The position numbers and the translations under genes were made by a program. Shown one piece after another: positions 13,604-27,055 of a DNA stretch of 64,000 nucleotides (its first letter is position 1; each line of letters opens with the position of its first letter). The DNA is from Dipylidium caninum (lineage: Eukaryota; Platyhelminthes; Cestoda; Cyclophyllidea; Dipylidiidae). Below the pieces are notes generated by a model that saw only the letters and a program-made list of their open reading frames with translations, had not been told where the DNA came from and ran no database searches. Location: positions 1,178,001 through 1,242,000 of the forward strand of contig QEYB01001642.1 of NCBI GenBank assembly GCA_017562135.1, given 5' to 3'.

Positions 13604-15974
13604 CCTATCCGTCCTGTACTCGATATTAGTCGAGTGCTCTTCGGTGACCGTCATTGTCATTGATGCAATATGTTCCGATGTCATATTTTATAAATTAGGA
13701 CATCTCGTGTATTTTTCTTAGGATGATGTTTGTTAGGTACTTCGGCTAAATGGGTCATTGTGGCGCAGCAAGTTGCGTAAATAAATGCATAATGGGATAT
13801 AAATGTTCTAGACTTGGGGGCCTTGCTAACGCTTTGTACATTTGTGTCCTATACTTTTACTCTAAACAATGCCTTACCTCTCACCACTTTGTTCACGTGG
13901 TCGCGCAATCATACTGGATTCTGTCCAAGGTAATGACTGAGGAAATAGCATTTATGAATATTTCGACATCCGGGTAGAATTCATCGAGTTAATACAGACG
14001 GTGGATAGTAAGTTTCACGGAGATCTTAGGTGCGCATCGAAATAAGACAATGAGCGGGCTATTGTTGGGACAATATAGCGACCGTGGTTTTGTTATTTTT
14101 CTGTTGTAACGCTACTGTGTTTTTTATGTGCCTTGGGTCACGGCCAATTTGGCCTTAATGTATGCAGTTAACAGATCAATCCTTCGACGCCTAATATACT
14201 ACTACACAGGTAGCAGACCCGCTTTTGTTAATCCGACACGGAACTAGTGGATAAATGGTTCAGTGGAGCGGACCTGCGTCTGAGCCTCTTGGTTGTGATC
14301 AAATAATCCGGAGTTGTTTGGCTTCTGTTGAAACGAAGTGAATCTCAGAGCCGTGACCGCAGCTTGGTTATGTTGCAAAATACTGTTGAATCAGACTTTC
14401 ACCTCATATGATACGTGAAGTCAGGTAATTATGCAGTTAGGGATAGGCAGTTGCAGCCTCTAGGCCATTGGCCTAGGCTCGATCAAATTCCCGGTTGCAT
14501 TTGCTTGTACATTCAAGTGCTAAGATGTGGGAGTGTGTGGTGGCGAGAAAAAGTGGAATAGTGAGTTTTGGCACAGGGAGGAGGAGAGGGGGATGGCAAT
14601 ACGCGCTCAAAGTTTCCGTGGAGCAAGATGGACGCCCACAATGTAGTGTGATAGACGCTAGTGGAGGTTGTTGGCGTCTCGCATAAAATTATGTGGCAAA
14701 ACAGGCGCGTGGTTTTATTAGGTTCTCAATGTTCATAACTAACGGGTTGGGGGGAGAATTGAGTCCTCATTGTACCGACTAAAAGCGCGGGCCTTACCGC
14801 CAATTGTCCGTTACTTGGGTCGCAAAGCCAACTTATGTGTGTGGGGAGAAGACATGGTCACTTTTGGAAAGTCATGTGAGTTTAGTCATCTCAATTTAAT
14901 GGTCTCTATTGTTGAAAGATGTAGCAATTTTATGCGTCGCAACTTAGGCTAAGTTCTCAACATAAATTGACTACAAAGTTTCTATTAACCCCTAGTACAA
15001 ATACTCAATTACATGAACAACATTGGACAGTTGTTTGAGTTACCGGGTGTTTTATTAGGGAGGTGCCGCGTTTCCTGCTTTCGGTGGCTGCGTGCTCGCG
15101 AGGTGGCGTTTCTGTTGATGAGACTGCACCAATTAAATTGATAGTATGATATATGCATCACCAACTGATGGCACGCATGTACCGACTTTCCCTATTTTAG
15201 ACCGGACGACTAAGGTAAGCCGGAATTCTCAGTGATGACAACTACGACGGTCTTCGAGTTCCGTTGTGGCGAACACTTTGTTCTGATAACTCCAATGACG
15301 GTCATCGGCTTTCTAGGCTCTGCCGGCGGTCAGCGGCAGAAGAGTAGTTGGCGTCTAGGACGTGGTGAACATCAGCAAATTGCGGTTTTTCTCTACCGGC
15401 TGAAAAGTGGTACGATCTCCGCAGTTGACCCGCGTGCTACATATATCAACAACGTGGTGGCGTATTTCGCCCAAAGAAGTATAGCACGCATGTGAGTTAC
15501 TGATGAATCTGATCCAACTTTGAGTTGTGATATTCCTCTTTCGAGCTTTTTAACGCTGATATCTTCTCCCAATTGCATTCTTTTTCTTTTTAGCCTAATT
15601 GCGGGGTAAGCATTTGTACCACAATGATGACATTTTCTTTCCCCGAATGAGGCGTGATATGTAATTGTGATGTCTGAGTTTTTGAGCTGAAGTCGATTGT
15701 CTTTGCTTACAGGTCGTATCCCTTGAGTTGGTCAGTCGACGATGGTAAGTTGGGGTACTGGAAATGATGGTATCTTTCGGGTCTTATTGAAGTGCAGAAA
15801 GCATATTGCTGATCTTGGAGGATATTAAGCTGTGCTCTTATCGTTTAGGGGCTCCGCGGGTGCTGTCCGACGAACGCGATTTGTTTCAACTTTAAATAAA
15901 CATGTTTTTCCTACGTGGACTCGTATTGGAGGTGGGTTTTTCTTTTGTCAAGGAACGGTGGTGGTTTTAAGCAC
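13604..15974. other. Intergenic DNA of right arm, no gene supported
   Basis: Mirror of the 5061-7369 interval. ORFs such as 14495-14686 and 15232-15495 are not preserved in the partner copy, so none is called. Confidence 0.4.
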
Positions 15975-16530
15975 TCCTAGGTTTCGTCGTCGTTGGCTCG
16001 AACAAACCGTAGGCTGAGCCGATTTGAGTCGCATGAGCCGCGGGGGGCTCTCGTTTCCCCTCGCCTGTGTTCGGTCCTAATTCCACGGGCCGGGGTGATG
16101 CCGCCGAGTCGGATTGTACAGTGGGTTGGCTTTTCTCTGCCGGTTCGGGATCCTAACGGCCAGGAGCCCGTCGGGGGTGGCGTTCCGGTGGTCGGCCACG
16201 GATTCGCTTCGGTTTCATCAGGTGGGTCCGCCCAGTTTGAGCGTTCCGTTGGGCGTTGGCGGGTGCAGGTTCGGAACCCGCCCGCGTGGGTGTGGTGGGT
16301 CCGTGGCTTTGCTTGCTGGAGTTGTGGGTGGCGTTTGGTGCTGCGTGGTCGCAGAGGGGTTGGTTTCTCCGGGTGATTATTGTCGATCAGCTCCCTCAGG
16401 GGTTGTGCTGCTCCCGTGGTGCGCTGGGTTGGCTCGGCGTGGGGTCCCGTCTCGCGCTCCGAAAGCTTTTGCCACGGACTGCCCATCCCTCTCGCATATT
16501 TTCAGCCGAGTGCTGTGCGTTTGAGATGGT
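15975..16530. other. GC-rich island inside right arm
   Basis: Partner of 4545-5060, again strongly GC-rich, with long overlapping ORFs on both strands (127, 136 and 93 aa plus; 169 aa minus). A B-box-like ggttcggaaccc lies at 16268-16279, but no matching A box or poly(A) tail was seen, so a SINE origin is only a possibility. Confidence 0.4.
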
Positions 16531-17140
16531 CTTTTGAATTGCGAAGTTAGTCACGCCGTCTGATTATTGATTTGTATTTCTGGTGACTGCAGTTGGCTTT
16601 CTTCCGCCGAACAGCCGGACGGTAAAGTTAGAAAGCGATATGTCGCTGGCGAGACATGAGGCTACAAGTTAGACAGGACTCCGGAATGAAACCAATTGCT
16701 TCACAAAATAGCAGCTTTCACTGCTTTTGTGATGTTATGATCATTTGCAAACCACAAGCCGCTTTAAGTGCTACAACCATGCAAATCGGTTTTGCTAAAG
16801 CGCCTAAGAAATTAATATGATAAACGCCACTAATTAGTGGCTGGGGTCAATTTATTGTGCACAGTAAAATTAACTCCTTATTATTATGCAGCAGTGACCT
16901 TGAGCAGGCTAATTGGTACACAGCACGCCTGCCGTTCTCCCCTGTTCCGTCTGCTCTCTGTGTGCAACGGGCGGAGTGGTTTTCCCAGTTGAGTCGTATG
17001 CCCTTGGTTTCGCCTAAATTACACGCAGTCCTAATTTGCTCAAGATGGTATTTTAGGTTCTTGCAACCTAATACCCAAGAATAATGCGCAAAAGCGCACT
17101 TTAACTCACGACAGTCATCGAATTCTTCCCCCTAGAGGAA
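16531..17140. other. Upstream region of C9orf85-like gene, right copy
   Basis: Mirror of 3923-4544. It probably holds the promoter of the C9orf85-like gene; no defined element was recognised. Confidence 0.35.
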
Positions 17141-17690
17141 ATGAGCTCCCAACGCGGCAATGCTCAGCGTCACAGGCCACAGAAGTATAAAAAACACAAG
17201 GGCCTTCGAGAATGACGCACATGACACTTCGAGACAAACTGCTATGTTGAATCAGTTAGCGATGCAGGGACTTTGCGGGAGATGTAAGGCGATAATTGAG
17301 TGGAAGATAAAATATAAGAAGTACAAATCCATAAGGAAACCCGCTACCTGGTACGTAGGATACTTTTCCCGCTGTTGTGGAATTACTTGCCTTCCCACTT
17401 GTCCTTCACACACATCCTTGGAGATGTGACATTCTTGGGTTTTAGTGTCAAATGCAATCAGCGAAATGTCAAGAGGGCTTATTTCACTGTGTGTGAATTC
17501 TGTACGACTAGTTTGGATATATGTGGAAAGTGCGGCCAGGAAAGTGATATCGCCATCCCCTTGTGAGTTGCCTCCCCGTACAAACAGCTGTCTCTAGTCC
17601 TGACCCGAAGCACGAAGGAAGGAAAAAGCCTTTTCGAAGCGAACTTGAGGAATATGCGTGAAAGGGAACGACGTCAGTTAATCCTTACTG
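17141..17690 (+). CDS. C9orf85-like zinc-ribbon protein, right copy
   Basis: ATG at 17141 reads MSSQRGNAQRHRPQKYK. A run of six A then holds one base too many, and the frame that continues is NTRAFENDAHDTSRQ. Exon 1 ends at 17350, and a GTACGT..TTTTAG intron leads to exon 2 (17446-17562), encoding CVKCNQRNVKRAYFTV, then CEFC and CGKCGQESDIAIP. This aligns with human CVKCLQKTVKDSYHI..CAKCGKKEDIVIP. A consensus GTGAGT donor follows, then exon 3 from 17598 (FEANLRNMRERERR). The stop seen in the left copy is CAG here, so the C-terminal end is uncertain. The protein is small, Cys-rich and of unknown function. Identification is from memory of the human protein. Confidence 0.65.
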
Positions 17691-18173
17691 CCTGCACCTT
17701 AACTGCCTTAAATTTGTTTTCTCTTTTTTCGTTAAAGTGGAGTCCACTGACTTAGGTGTCTGCTATTTTCTTCATTGTCTAAGAACTGTGATCCATCGTT
17801 CTTAACTCTTTCTTGCAAATGCATTAGCACTTGTCTTTTAAGGAACAATCCTCCGAATGATGGAGTCCACGAGAATGATTCTGACACCGAAGTCTCTAAA
17901 TACGCAGGAAAAGGCGATAGCTGACAATGAAAACACCTGAGTCGCGGGACTTCGTGCAAATTCCTCTATACTCCTACTAAATGTACTCCGCCCTGCTACA
18001 AAATGAGTCACATCATCCGCTTGACCATACTCCATTTATCAGGTGCTCGGGATTGTGGTGCGCACGCAGCCATTTGTTGAAACAGTGCGGCCTGTGGAGA
18101 AATGTCTTTTCAAGAATGACGAATCATTAATTACTAACACTGACATGGAGAGGCTAAAAGAGGCAGGCCTTAA

Positions 18174-18419
18174 TCATTGATCACTAAACATGCGTTGGGC
18201 GCTGAACATAGATTGTCTGACTGTTGGGTACGGTGTGGTTTTTACAGGGGTGAGGTTTTTTATGGGTGTTGTGGGAGTTGTCTCAAGAGATGGACGTTTG
18301 GGAGTCGTAAGCACTGGTGTTAGGTCTTGTCGGTGTGGCGATTTGGAACTGTCCTGATTGCAGAGCTCCAACAGAGGTGAGCAATTGCGTTTGACCTTTA
18401 TAAAAGTGGCAAAACTCAT
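18174..18419 (-). CDS. Short TP-rich ORF, right copy
   Basis: Identical over about 60 codons to the ORF ending at 2893. Here it begins MSFATFIKVKRNC and ends RMFSDQ, 81 residues, with about ten TP or SP dipeptides. It lies just past the end of the CARM1 tail copy on the same strand. No family was recognised. Confidence 0.3.
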   Translation of the reverse strand: MSFATFIKVKRNCSPLLELCNQDSSKSPHRQDLTPVLTTPKRPSLETTPTTPIKNLTPVKTTPYPTVRQSMFSAQRMFSDQ

Positions 18420-18521
18420 GTGAGCACAAACCGGTCTAGGAACCTACAATGGCGCAATTTAGTGACTATGAACTTCACATGGCGAGTTCATCTTAATGTT
18501 GAAGTTAAATATAGAAGACAT

Positions 18522-18786
18522 CTAGTAAAGACCTCCGAGTGTCCAACAGCCATTGGGGAAGACTTCACCGCCGCTAACGGAGGCCGTGCCGACCAGTCCA
18601 GCGACTGCAGTGCACGAGGTCTGAGGGAGGACTGTGGCTGCTGCGATTATCCCCCCTCCCACGCCTCCAGGCGCAGCACTTGGGTCGTGAATCGCCGAGG
18701 CACTAGGAGCGCCAGAGGGGAAGAGGAGAGCCGTGCCCCCGGTACCCACTGCTGCAGTGTTTGCGGCTATAATGCACCACGACTGA
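18522..18786 (-). pseudogene. CARM1: Orphan copy of the last CARM1 exon
   Basis: Encodes [18 protein letters not shown], then [16 protein letters not shown], and ends EVFPNGCWTLGGLY with stop at 18522-18524. This is the same Ala/Gly-rich tail as the end of the left-hand CARM1 gene, but without that copy's indels. No upstream CARM1 exon precedes it beyond 18786. As placed it cannot be expressed as CARM1; it probably represents the true sequence of the left gene's C-terminus. Confidence 0.7.
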
Positions 18787-19215
18787 AAGCACCCGAGCAT
18801 GTCAAAATCTGCCCAATTCGGGTCTTTATTATTGTATTATTTAACGTTTCGAATGTTATTTCTTCTTCATATGGTACTTTATTTCTATAATTTCGGCCGG
18901 CCATGAATTCGGTTTTTAAAGATGTTCATTTATTATTTTCTTGTTTGATGAGAAAAGCTAGATTATCCGCACATATTAAAGGGCTTCCTTATTTTTATTA
19001 TCATATGTCGGCATATTTATCATTACGAGACAATGGATATACACACTATTGCTAAGATTTTTGACATTTGATGGTGAATGTTATTGGTCTGGTTCTCCCC
19101 ATTCAAACATCCAAATCATATACGGTCTATCAAGCTGCCTGGTAAAAAACGCAAATACTTCTATGACTTTATCCTTTAATTGATATTTTAATTAAACAAA
19201 CTGTGAATAAAATGT
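18787..19215. other. AT-rich intergenic, BTBD9 3' flank
   Basis: Unique sequence between the end of the inverted repeat and the BTBD9 stop. No gene seen. It marks where palindrome homology stops, near gtcgtggtgcat at about 18775-18786. Confidence 0.5.
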
Positions 19216-22200
19216 TCACGAATTTCCGGACTGCGCATTCCCTGAATAATCAAGGCTGCTATCACTTGATCCTCTCAGAAGCGGTTGGTCAAACAGATTT
19301 CTCCTTTCGGTAATATTTAAGGAACTAAGTTGCTGCCCATCGGTATCATTACGAGTGATAGAGGAGAACGAAGTGGCACGTGAATTACTAGACAAGTAGT
19401 GCAGTGAGGAAGCCCCAACGGACAAATTCCCACTAGCAGCAATAGTGGAAGTAGCAGCAGCTGCTATAGGAACAGCACTACGAAGTGGCGAACCTTCGTC
19501 CTCGTCGATAGGCCCCTGGTAGCGACCGGTATGGTACCTTCTGCGACGTCTTCGCTGGTGATGATGCACCGATAAATGTGGCGGCACAGAATCCAACGAC
19601 TGTCCTGTGGTCTCTGTGCCAGCAGCGTCTAACGTAGCTTCTGAATGTAGTGAAAAAGTCGACAAATCGGCCATTAGAGAAGAGGAGGGTGTGGAAGGTT
19701 CATCCACATCTAGTAGTCTTGGACGCTGGTGACGAAGTATAGCAGTACTATCTACGTAGACAGAAGAACCGGTACTTTCGACCGCAACATCATTGCTACT
19801 TGCGCCCGTGACACCGATATTATCACTAATAGACGAGGGCATTAGCTGTGGTCGGGGTGGCTGCAAGGATGTTCGCTGCTGCAAAGTCCCGCGACCTATC
19901 TCTTCAGTTAGGGTATCATCTGGTGCATCCAATATGGTAGCCGGACATTCCAAGTGAACAAGATGAAATACGTCATTTGCCGTGTTGCCTGTCCCTGTGA
20001 TTCGTATAAAAGTGACTGGTTGTAGAGGGAATTCAATTGTCTGCCAGGAACGACAGAGGAGCTGGGTAGCATCGAATACAACAGTCCAATTCAAACGATC
20101 TTGAGATACTTCGACGATGTAACTGTATGCTCTGCTATCAAGGTCCCAGAGTAGAAATCTAAATTCAACAATTTGGGCGAAATTCCTTATCAGTGATGGA
20201 ATTAACATCATTAATACTTCTGAACATGGAACGAAACTTGTGGTGAGTTGGTTATTTTTAAACATCGACATGAAAACGTACGTACCGCATGGAAGAGACA
20301 AGGAAGGGTTGTGAAAGTTGAACGTCAATAGATCCATTGCCCAGTTGGTGGCAAGTAAATCCATAATTGAGGTTGTAAACGGAAATATCGCCATCAATCA
20401 AAGAATTTCTGAGTCTACTCACCCCTTCTAGTACCGTAGCTCCGTGATTAATTGTTGCCACGTTATTTCGAGGTACCTAAAAGATACGAAAAATAATGAG
20501 GTTAAGAGGATATGGATAAGAAAGCAAGTTTTTTTTCTATCGCACATACCAAGAGACCATTTTGCACAGTGAATTTCTCTCGCGTGTAAAGACATTGGAA
20601 AGTTATGAGGTGAAAATACTTGCCAACGGAACTGCGAGTACCCACAATGCGGATATACCGAATAATACGCACAGGAAAGTAGAGCGTCTGCCAAGAACGG
20701 CAGGCAAAATTGCTATAGTCTACAATTTTCTCCCAAGATTCTTCATCCAAAGATAGAGATACTTCCACATAGTAAGAATACGACCTGAAATGAAAAATTT
20801 CTATTAACAATTGATGAGGATATTGGTTTCCTTCATATACACTTTGAAAGACAGAGATGCTATCGGAAACTGAAACTAAATTCTAAATAATGGTAAATCA
20901 AGGGTTGAAAACAAAGGTATTCACCGCAATTACAATGCAGTGAAAGAGTCAGATCTAAATGTGCTATAAACCAAACCTTGCAAACTGACTTAAAGTAAGG
21001 AAAAACAAAATTCAAAAACATCGCCCCAATTGCACACGAAAATCAACTACAAGAAGATAAAATAAGGTGATTTATAAAGTAAACCTTGGTTCACGATCCC
21101 AGAGCTGCATGGATATGAGATTAACGAAAGAGTTGTGGCCCAAATCTACGACAATGCCTTCGCCGCGTATTCCGATTAGATGTGAGACTACTGACAGCTC
21201 CGACTCGGGGGGCGGTTCATGTGGCGTTCGTCGAACTCTAGTTGTCGATGCAGCCACTCCCAAGAGTGGCTGAACTTTGGACTCAGGGGTGACACGAAGC
21301 CAGGAATTGAGGTGCATCAAGGCGCCCGACGGACCGCTAGCAGCGTCACGGCTTTGATAAAATGATCCTGGTGGCACGTAATCGGCACGTGGGATACCAT
21401 TCGTCGGCCATCCTTTGGAAGTAAATGTATCCCAATGCTATACACAAAAGCCTCAACTTCATGGACTCAGTGATTTAGATTTTCATCCATCACTACCCAT
21501 AATCTCTATCATAAATTTTATGCTTAATTAAAGCCTTCAGACATAACCACATATAAGTGGAACAACATTGAATATTATCCAAATAAGGAGCCCAAAATTA
21601 TTGTATAATTGAAACAGAACAGATGCAAATGGACATACCAGCAACAGACGTTGAAATTGCTACATTATCCATGAAACCCCAAGCCGAGGCATTCGCAAGA
21701 GCATCACCTCGACCTCTTAGTTGGACTTCGCGGTCAAAAGATCTCGAAGAAGAGGCCATCCAATCACTACTAGCGTCCCACACGGAGCGACTCTGGTTAT
21801 GCCGATGGTTAGGTCTATTCTTAGGGTTTGGCTGTTCACCTGCCCATAATACGTCCCCATTGTCCACAAAGAAGAAAGGGTAGTTTCCCCATTGACCTCT
21901 AAGTAAAGAACATCCAAATCGTGGAACCGCGAGGTTGACCTCCGGATCTTGAAGAGAAAATTTGTTAATGTAGATGATGTCAAGAATTTTACGCCCTTTT
22001 AAAGATAAGAAGAGTATTTGGACCATGAGAGACATGATTTTGAGAGAAGAGTTCACTTTTGAAGTTCGTAAGATAAGCAGACCATAGGTAAAGAAGCAAA
22101 ACATTAGAAATAATAATAAATAGTAAACCAGTATGTAGGAGAATGGTGACACCAATATCTCTAAAAATCTATTAAGTCTACGATGGCACATATATTATTT

Positions 22201-24141
22201 AAAAAATTGGCCGATGAGATAACAAAGCAGTTAAACTTAGAGTAGATTTGAAAGGAACTCAAATGCACCAAAAATAGACTAACGGTTCCATAATTGAAAA
22301 TAGCGACGCACGTAAACGACCCCTAATGGGTAGTTGAGTGGAGGTGGCGTGCATTTTAGCGCTGATTTTATCAAGAAGATCATCAGGAGAAAGAAGACGC
22401 GAAGCCCTAACTTCGGTAGACAATTCGGCGAGGGACATCAACTCGAAACGGATGCATCCAATTAACTCGGATTTTGCTATTGCACTTTCTCGTTCAATCT
22501 GGACTCGTATTTCTTCGAGCGCCGCCAAATTCAAATCAGTTATTTTCGACTTTGCTGTTTAAACCGAAAATTTAAATAAAATAATTTTGCTGCTAGTGCA
22601 GTAAATAAAATGTTGAACCAACATCATCCGTGTTTATTATCTCTAAACAGATACAGGAAGCTATTTTTTTAAATATTTTTAGCGATTGTTCCTAAACTTA
22701 ACATAAGAATTGCATAATAGTTATGCTCAAATGGGATTATCCTGGACCAGGACACACATCATCGAAAAATACAAAATCGAAGCACATTCGAGTAGTTCAC
22801 ATCGGAGTGTGTTAACGAGAATTCAAAATTGGTTTGTGATACCAGACGGTACTTTTCTCGTTAGATGAACAGATGGGAAACATATCGGTGGAAAGTGTTG
22901 ATAATTATAATGTTAACACTAAAGAAACAGTGAAAAAAACGCATTGCCATTAACAAAGATAGTGTTCTCAACGAAATGGTTTTATATTTAAAACGTTAGC
23001 ACTAACGTAATATAAAACTTATGTAGGTTTAAATTAATACAAAAACCAGATGTATATAAAGTATATAAAGAAAAGCAAACGCAAATTGATTAATGCAAAG
23101 TAAGTGAAATTACCAGAACCAGTTAAGTAGACTGAGGTACTCGCAGAACTAAAAAGAGATTCGGAAGAATCACTACGCGTGCATGGTAAAGGCATATGTC
23201 CAACGATTTGATGTTTTCGTACACCAGAAAAACAAATATGAGGCATAGGAAACAACGAAAGCGATGTAGTAGTTGTTCGATCTTTATTGGGCTGTTGTTG
23301 AACTGGCTGTTCATCTGCTGACACAGAAACCGAGTGAGAAGAGGAGAGAGGGGTAATAGCCGCCAATTTCTCGATACGCGATTGAAAATTAGCTTCTAAC
23401 CATGCCTGAACTCCACGCAATATTTCGACCTCGGGAACGTAAAAACTGTCTCTAGCAAGCATTCGCACAACGGAAGCCTATTAATGAAAATAGGGAAGCC
23501 GAAAACTGACTTAATACAGCCAGAAATAGACACAAACTAAGTGGCTCACTTAGTAACAGTTGACGTACCTTAGACAGGCGCAGATATTGTGGATGGGCTA
23601 AAATTAAGGAGGGGGAACGGTCTATAGTCTGTAGACATGCGTCGACTAGGTCCTCCAGGTCGTAAGCAATGGCAGAGTCATAAAGTAAACAAACGTTCTG
23701 AGGCGTTAAGACACGTATAAATTGAGCAGAAAGGTGGTTTTGAAGATTAGGAAAGTTGTACTGACAAACCAAACCGAGAATGTCAAAAGCGTACTCTATC
23801 TATGAAAAGAAACAAAAAATGAGTCAATGAAAAAATTTTACCGTTGCTTCAGAAATGTGAAGTTTCCCTGTATAGATGTACTCAAGAACGTGATAAAATG
23901 CCGAAGGGTTGATTCCATTCAAGTGAATCGAAGAGGAATGGCTTTCTGCAAGACCACCGAAGAGGAGAGCTCGAAAATACTCACATCTCGAAGCGAGAAT
24001 AACACGATGAGCTAGGAACTGTGTACCTCCAACAATTAAAGTAATATCGCTAAAATCCTTGCTTTTAAACAGGGCCGTGATGTCATCTACGATCTCTGAT
24101 GAGTGGTCAACTTGAAGCGAAATACTCTCCTCGCGTGTCAT
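19216..24141 (-). CDS. BTBD9: BTB/POZ domain-containing protein 9
   Basis: BTB-BACK adaptor with two discoidin-like (F5/8 type C) repeats, the BTBD9 architecture; family members act as Cullin-3 partners and in synaptic function. Nine exons: 23842-24141 (BTB, DITLIVGGTQFLAHRVILAS), 23569-23799, 23114-23477 (BACK), 22321-22554, 21639-21947, 21085-21437, 20550-20784 (SYSYYVEVSL, CRSWQTLYFP), 20286-20476 (VATINHGATVLEGVSR) and 19216-20158 (LLWDLDSRAYSYIVEVSQ). The start ATG at 24141 precedes TREESISLQVDHSSEIVDD. Every junction has GT..AG. Two differences from vertebrates stand out: a Ser/Gln-rich insertion of about 60 residues after the BACK start (exon 3), and a long Ser-rich C-terminal tail of about 250 residues with an RRRRRR block. 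The frame is intact throughout. Confidence 0.95.
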
Positions 24142-27055
24142 TGAGAGATTTATATCTGCAGGTAAGACCTAGATATACAAGTTGAATGGAGAATAAGTAG
24201 AAAAGTACGCTTGGGGATTTAAAAAAAACATGTCAAAATGATAAAAATAACAGACGGTAAAGATGGTAGGATTTAGGCGTAAAAGGAACGACATTTGAGT
24301 AGTTTAGCATAACACAGAACTAAAGATCATTAGGAGCTGATCGTGTAAATGAAATGGATAACTATTTCAAAAAGGCGGAAAGTGTCCACACGGACGGGAA
24401 ACAAACCTACATGTCAGCCTCCAAACTTTAAGGGATGCACCGGGGATAATGAAATATAAAAAGCACTTTGAAGATAAAACTTTGAGAAAATTGTTCTTAA
24501 TCGTTCGAGGCGCAAGTATTTCGACTATCAATTTATCGCACCTGAATAACTGTGTAATAAAGTTAAATGCAACATAATTACTGTAATGTAGGAAAGATGA
24601 TATTGGCGATACATTATAAACAGCAGTAAAGGGGAGGCAGTAGTTTGACAGACTCCTTTCCGTAAATCAACTCAGAAAACGATTATCTAATTAGGAATCT
24701 GTACACATAGACAATTTTTTTATTCACTTAGCGGTCTGGTGGGTTTCTTTACGCTCGTACCACTGCGTTATCAACAAGCGCAAAAGCAACAGACACCTCA
24801 GATGTGAATAGAATGGAGGATTAGGGATATATAAGAACTAATCACCTACTAAATTATGCCATATAAAACTTGTTACCCATCAATTTTTCCACTTGATAAT
24901 AAATTATGCAGATTCTACAATTAACTTCAACCAGCAGTTCTAATATTAGACCTCTAATATGTTGGCGGCATCATACTCGCCGATTAAAAATTCCGCATCA
25001 TATATTCTCCTTCATAAGCAGGGTTAGGCTTTGCCGAACTATAGTCCTCGGCTAACACAATTTGTACGACAAATGTACGATCATGTAACCTTGTTCACTG
25101 TAACGATGAGAATAGCCACGATTTTGTTTCATCTGTACAATTTTACAGAACTTTGCTCCCCGGTCTGAGTATTAGTCAAAATGTCTTGATACCCCATTGA
25201 CAAGTAATGTATAAACGTAAAATTTGGAAATTTATCCAAAGTTTGTCGCACTTTCATGCGTCTGTGGTAATTTTTGTACGCTCGTCTATCGACTGTAGAC
25301 ATTTTGCCGACATATTTCGAGCAATTCAGCACTCTGCGGCAATTTGCTCGAACCCGCATCTAGTAGCTGACGGTATTTGCTCCAAGTCTGTCCTGCAGTC
25401 AGTTATAAGGATTGGACAGAGTAAGGAAGTCCTAAGTACTTTCTGAATTTGGGCCCCTGTTTTAAGCTCATGTCAAACCGATGTCTGTCACCGTAAGCAT
25501 TTGCTTCATTATTTACTATGCTTCACGGCGACTGTTCGTCCGTCATAGCAATTCAACAGATTAACGAAACACTGTCCACGTAGAATAGGATACTTGGGAA
25601 ACCACGCTGCACAGGTCCACAAAAGCGCAATTCGTTGTATTCTTCTTATCGTCGCATACACTAAGGCCCGTGTGATAAAGTGTGAACGTATCACATCACA
25701 TTATGCATTCTACGCAAAACTCCTATCAAATACAGCCGGGGTAAAACAGAAGACTAATATGAATTGAAGATTCATTGATTCGCCTGAGCTAAGAAGTATT
25801 CTCTGGAAAGTACTGCACTTATGTAACGCAACATCTGAAAGTGGGAGCACTAGGAGGCTACTCATTTTCAATTTCTCTGCAAAACACTGCCATTGACATC
25901 CATACCAAATGTTTTAAGCTTTAATTAAAGTGGACAAGTGTTAAATGTGAAAAATAGCCTTTCTGCTCTCGCGCAAAAATACAGGAGATTCGAAATGACA
26001 ATGCTGCTTCCAGGTGTAAAGACTCTTCTGCTTTATTAGGGTCGAATGGAGCCTCTTGAATCAAGTGCTTACTTACATTTAAGTACTCAAAGTATTTCAC
26101 AAACTTTTATGCCCGAAGTTATACGCAGCTATGCTCGTGGCCACATAGGCCAGATAGAAATCCCATTCAAGTTCCCAATGATTTCTTTACGTAACTGCAT
26201 CTTTAAAGACAGACTGACTGGTGTCCTTTTTTAAGCATAATTCCCTTATGCCTTGCGGCATTGAGGCAAAAGGCAGACACTGCAGATGCTTGCACGAGAG
26301 AGCATGGATTGAGACACAAATCGCCTGGCAATCCAAAGCGAACAGGTATTACATTCAAAAACGGTGGAACAGTTCCTGTAGGCCAAAGTCAGGAGTCGTT
26401 GATTCCGACGCTAAAATTACGGTGGTACCTGGCGCTTTAATGCGTAATAGAGTGCAGCAAACGCTTCAATTGCAACTATTAAAAAATATGGACTGCAAAG
26501 CAGGGTCGCAGGTAAATCGCCGGACTCACTGCGCACTCGAGACGGAACTTCCACACTGTGGAGCGAAGGGAAAGCCTGCATCCATTGTGACACGTCATAT
26601 TTGGTGCGTAATTTAAACTGCCGACAAACAATTTTTCTCCTAGATTATTTTCATGGGGCCAAGGCCGGATATTTTGTAAAATTCGATTCGGTTGAATGTG
26701 TATTATCGCTCGAAAGTCTACGTCTGACAGCATATTTAGAGACTTTTGATGCTATTTAAACTAGTTATCCTCAAAATAAGTGAAATGTATTTCTCTTCCA
26801 CTTGACTTAAGAGAAGACCTCCCACCAGACCACAACCGCTAATGCAAGGTACCCCCCGACCGCCATAATGGCGAGGAAATGCCTCTAGTTTTAGGGCTCT
26901 CCGTAGTCAATCGTCGCACAGCCGGAGGCAGTGAACCAGAATCTATGTGATTTGTGTTTCATATGTGCTCACAACAAAGACTGGAGCAGTAAAATAGCAG
27001 AGGCTGTCGTTCACAATAGTCAAATCAAAATTGCCGACCGGTCCAGATAAGCTTC
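24142..27055. other. Gene-poor stretch upstream of BTBD9
   Basis: Nearly 3 kb without a supported gene. The proximal part presumably holds the BTBD9 promoter. Short ORFs (25129-25359 minus, 26221-26616 plus, 26479-26733 minus) lack recognisable motifs or splice context. I looked for reverse transcriptase or transposase motifs and saw none. Confidence 0.4.

Larger units (their letters stand above)
11152..18786 (-). repeat. Right arm of giant imperfect inverted repeat
   Basis: Reverse-complement partner of 2278-9829, about 7.6 kb. Coding pieces are generally cleaner here: transporter exons 12433-13603 and the CARM1 tail 18786-18522 read through without the frame breaks of the left arm. The exception is the C9orf85-like gene, which has an extra A. 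At the outer edge (18787) there is no upstream CARM1 sequence. At the inner edge the transporter exons face away from the spacer exons. The genes in this arm are therefore orphaned at both ends. Confidence 0.9.

Noticed and set aside
16268..16279. Pol III B-box-like ggttcggaaccc as a tRNA or SINE promoter
   Set aside because: No A box at the right spacing, no cloverleaf and no terminal T run.
19562..24100. Plus-strand ORFs within BTBD9
   Set aside because: All overlap verified minus-strand exons or introns and show no independent motifs.
26046..26234. ORF with GQIEIPFKFPMIS resembling a CARM1 segment
   Set aside because: The match is about eight residues with nothing CARM1-like on either side; chance is likely.
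24142..27055. Possible retroelement remnants
   Set aside because: No reverse-transcriptase (YxDD), endonuclease or gag motif could be seen in any frame; only short anonymous ORFs.
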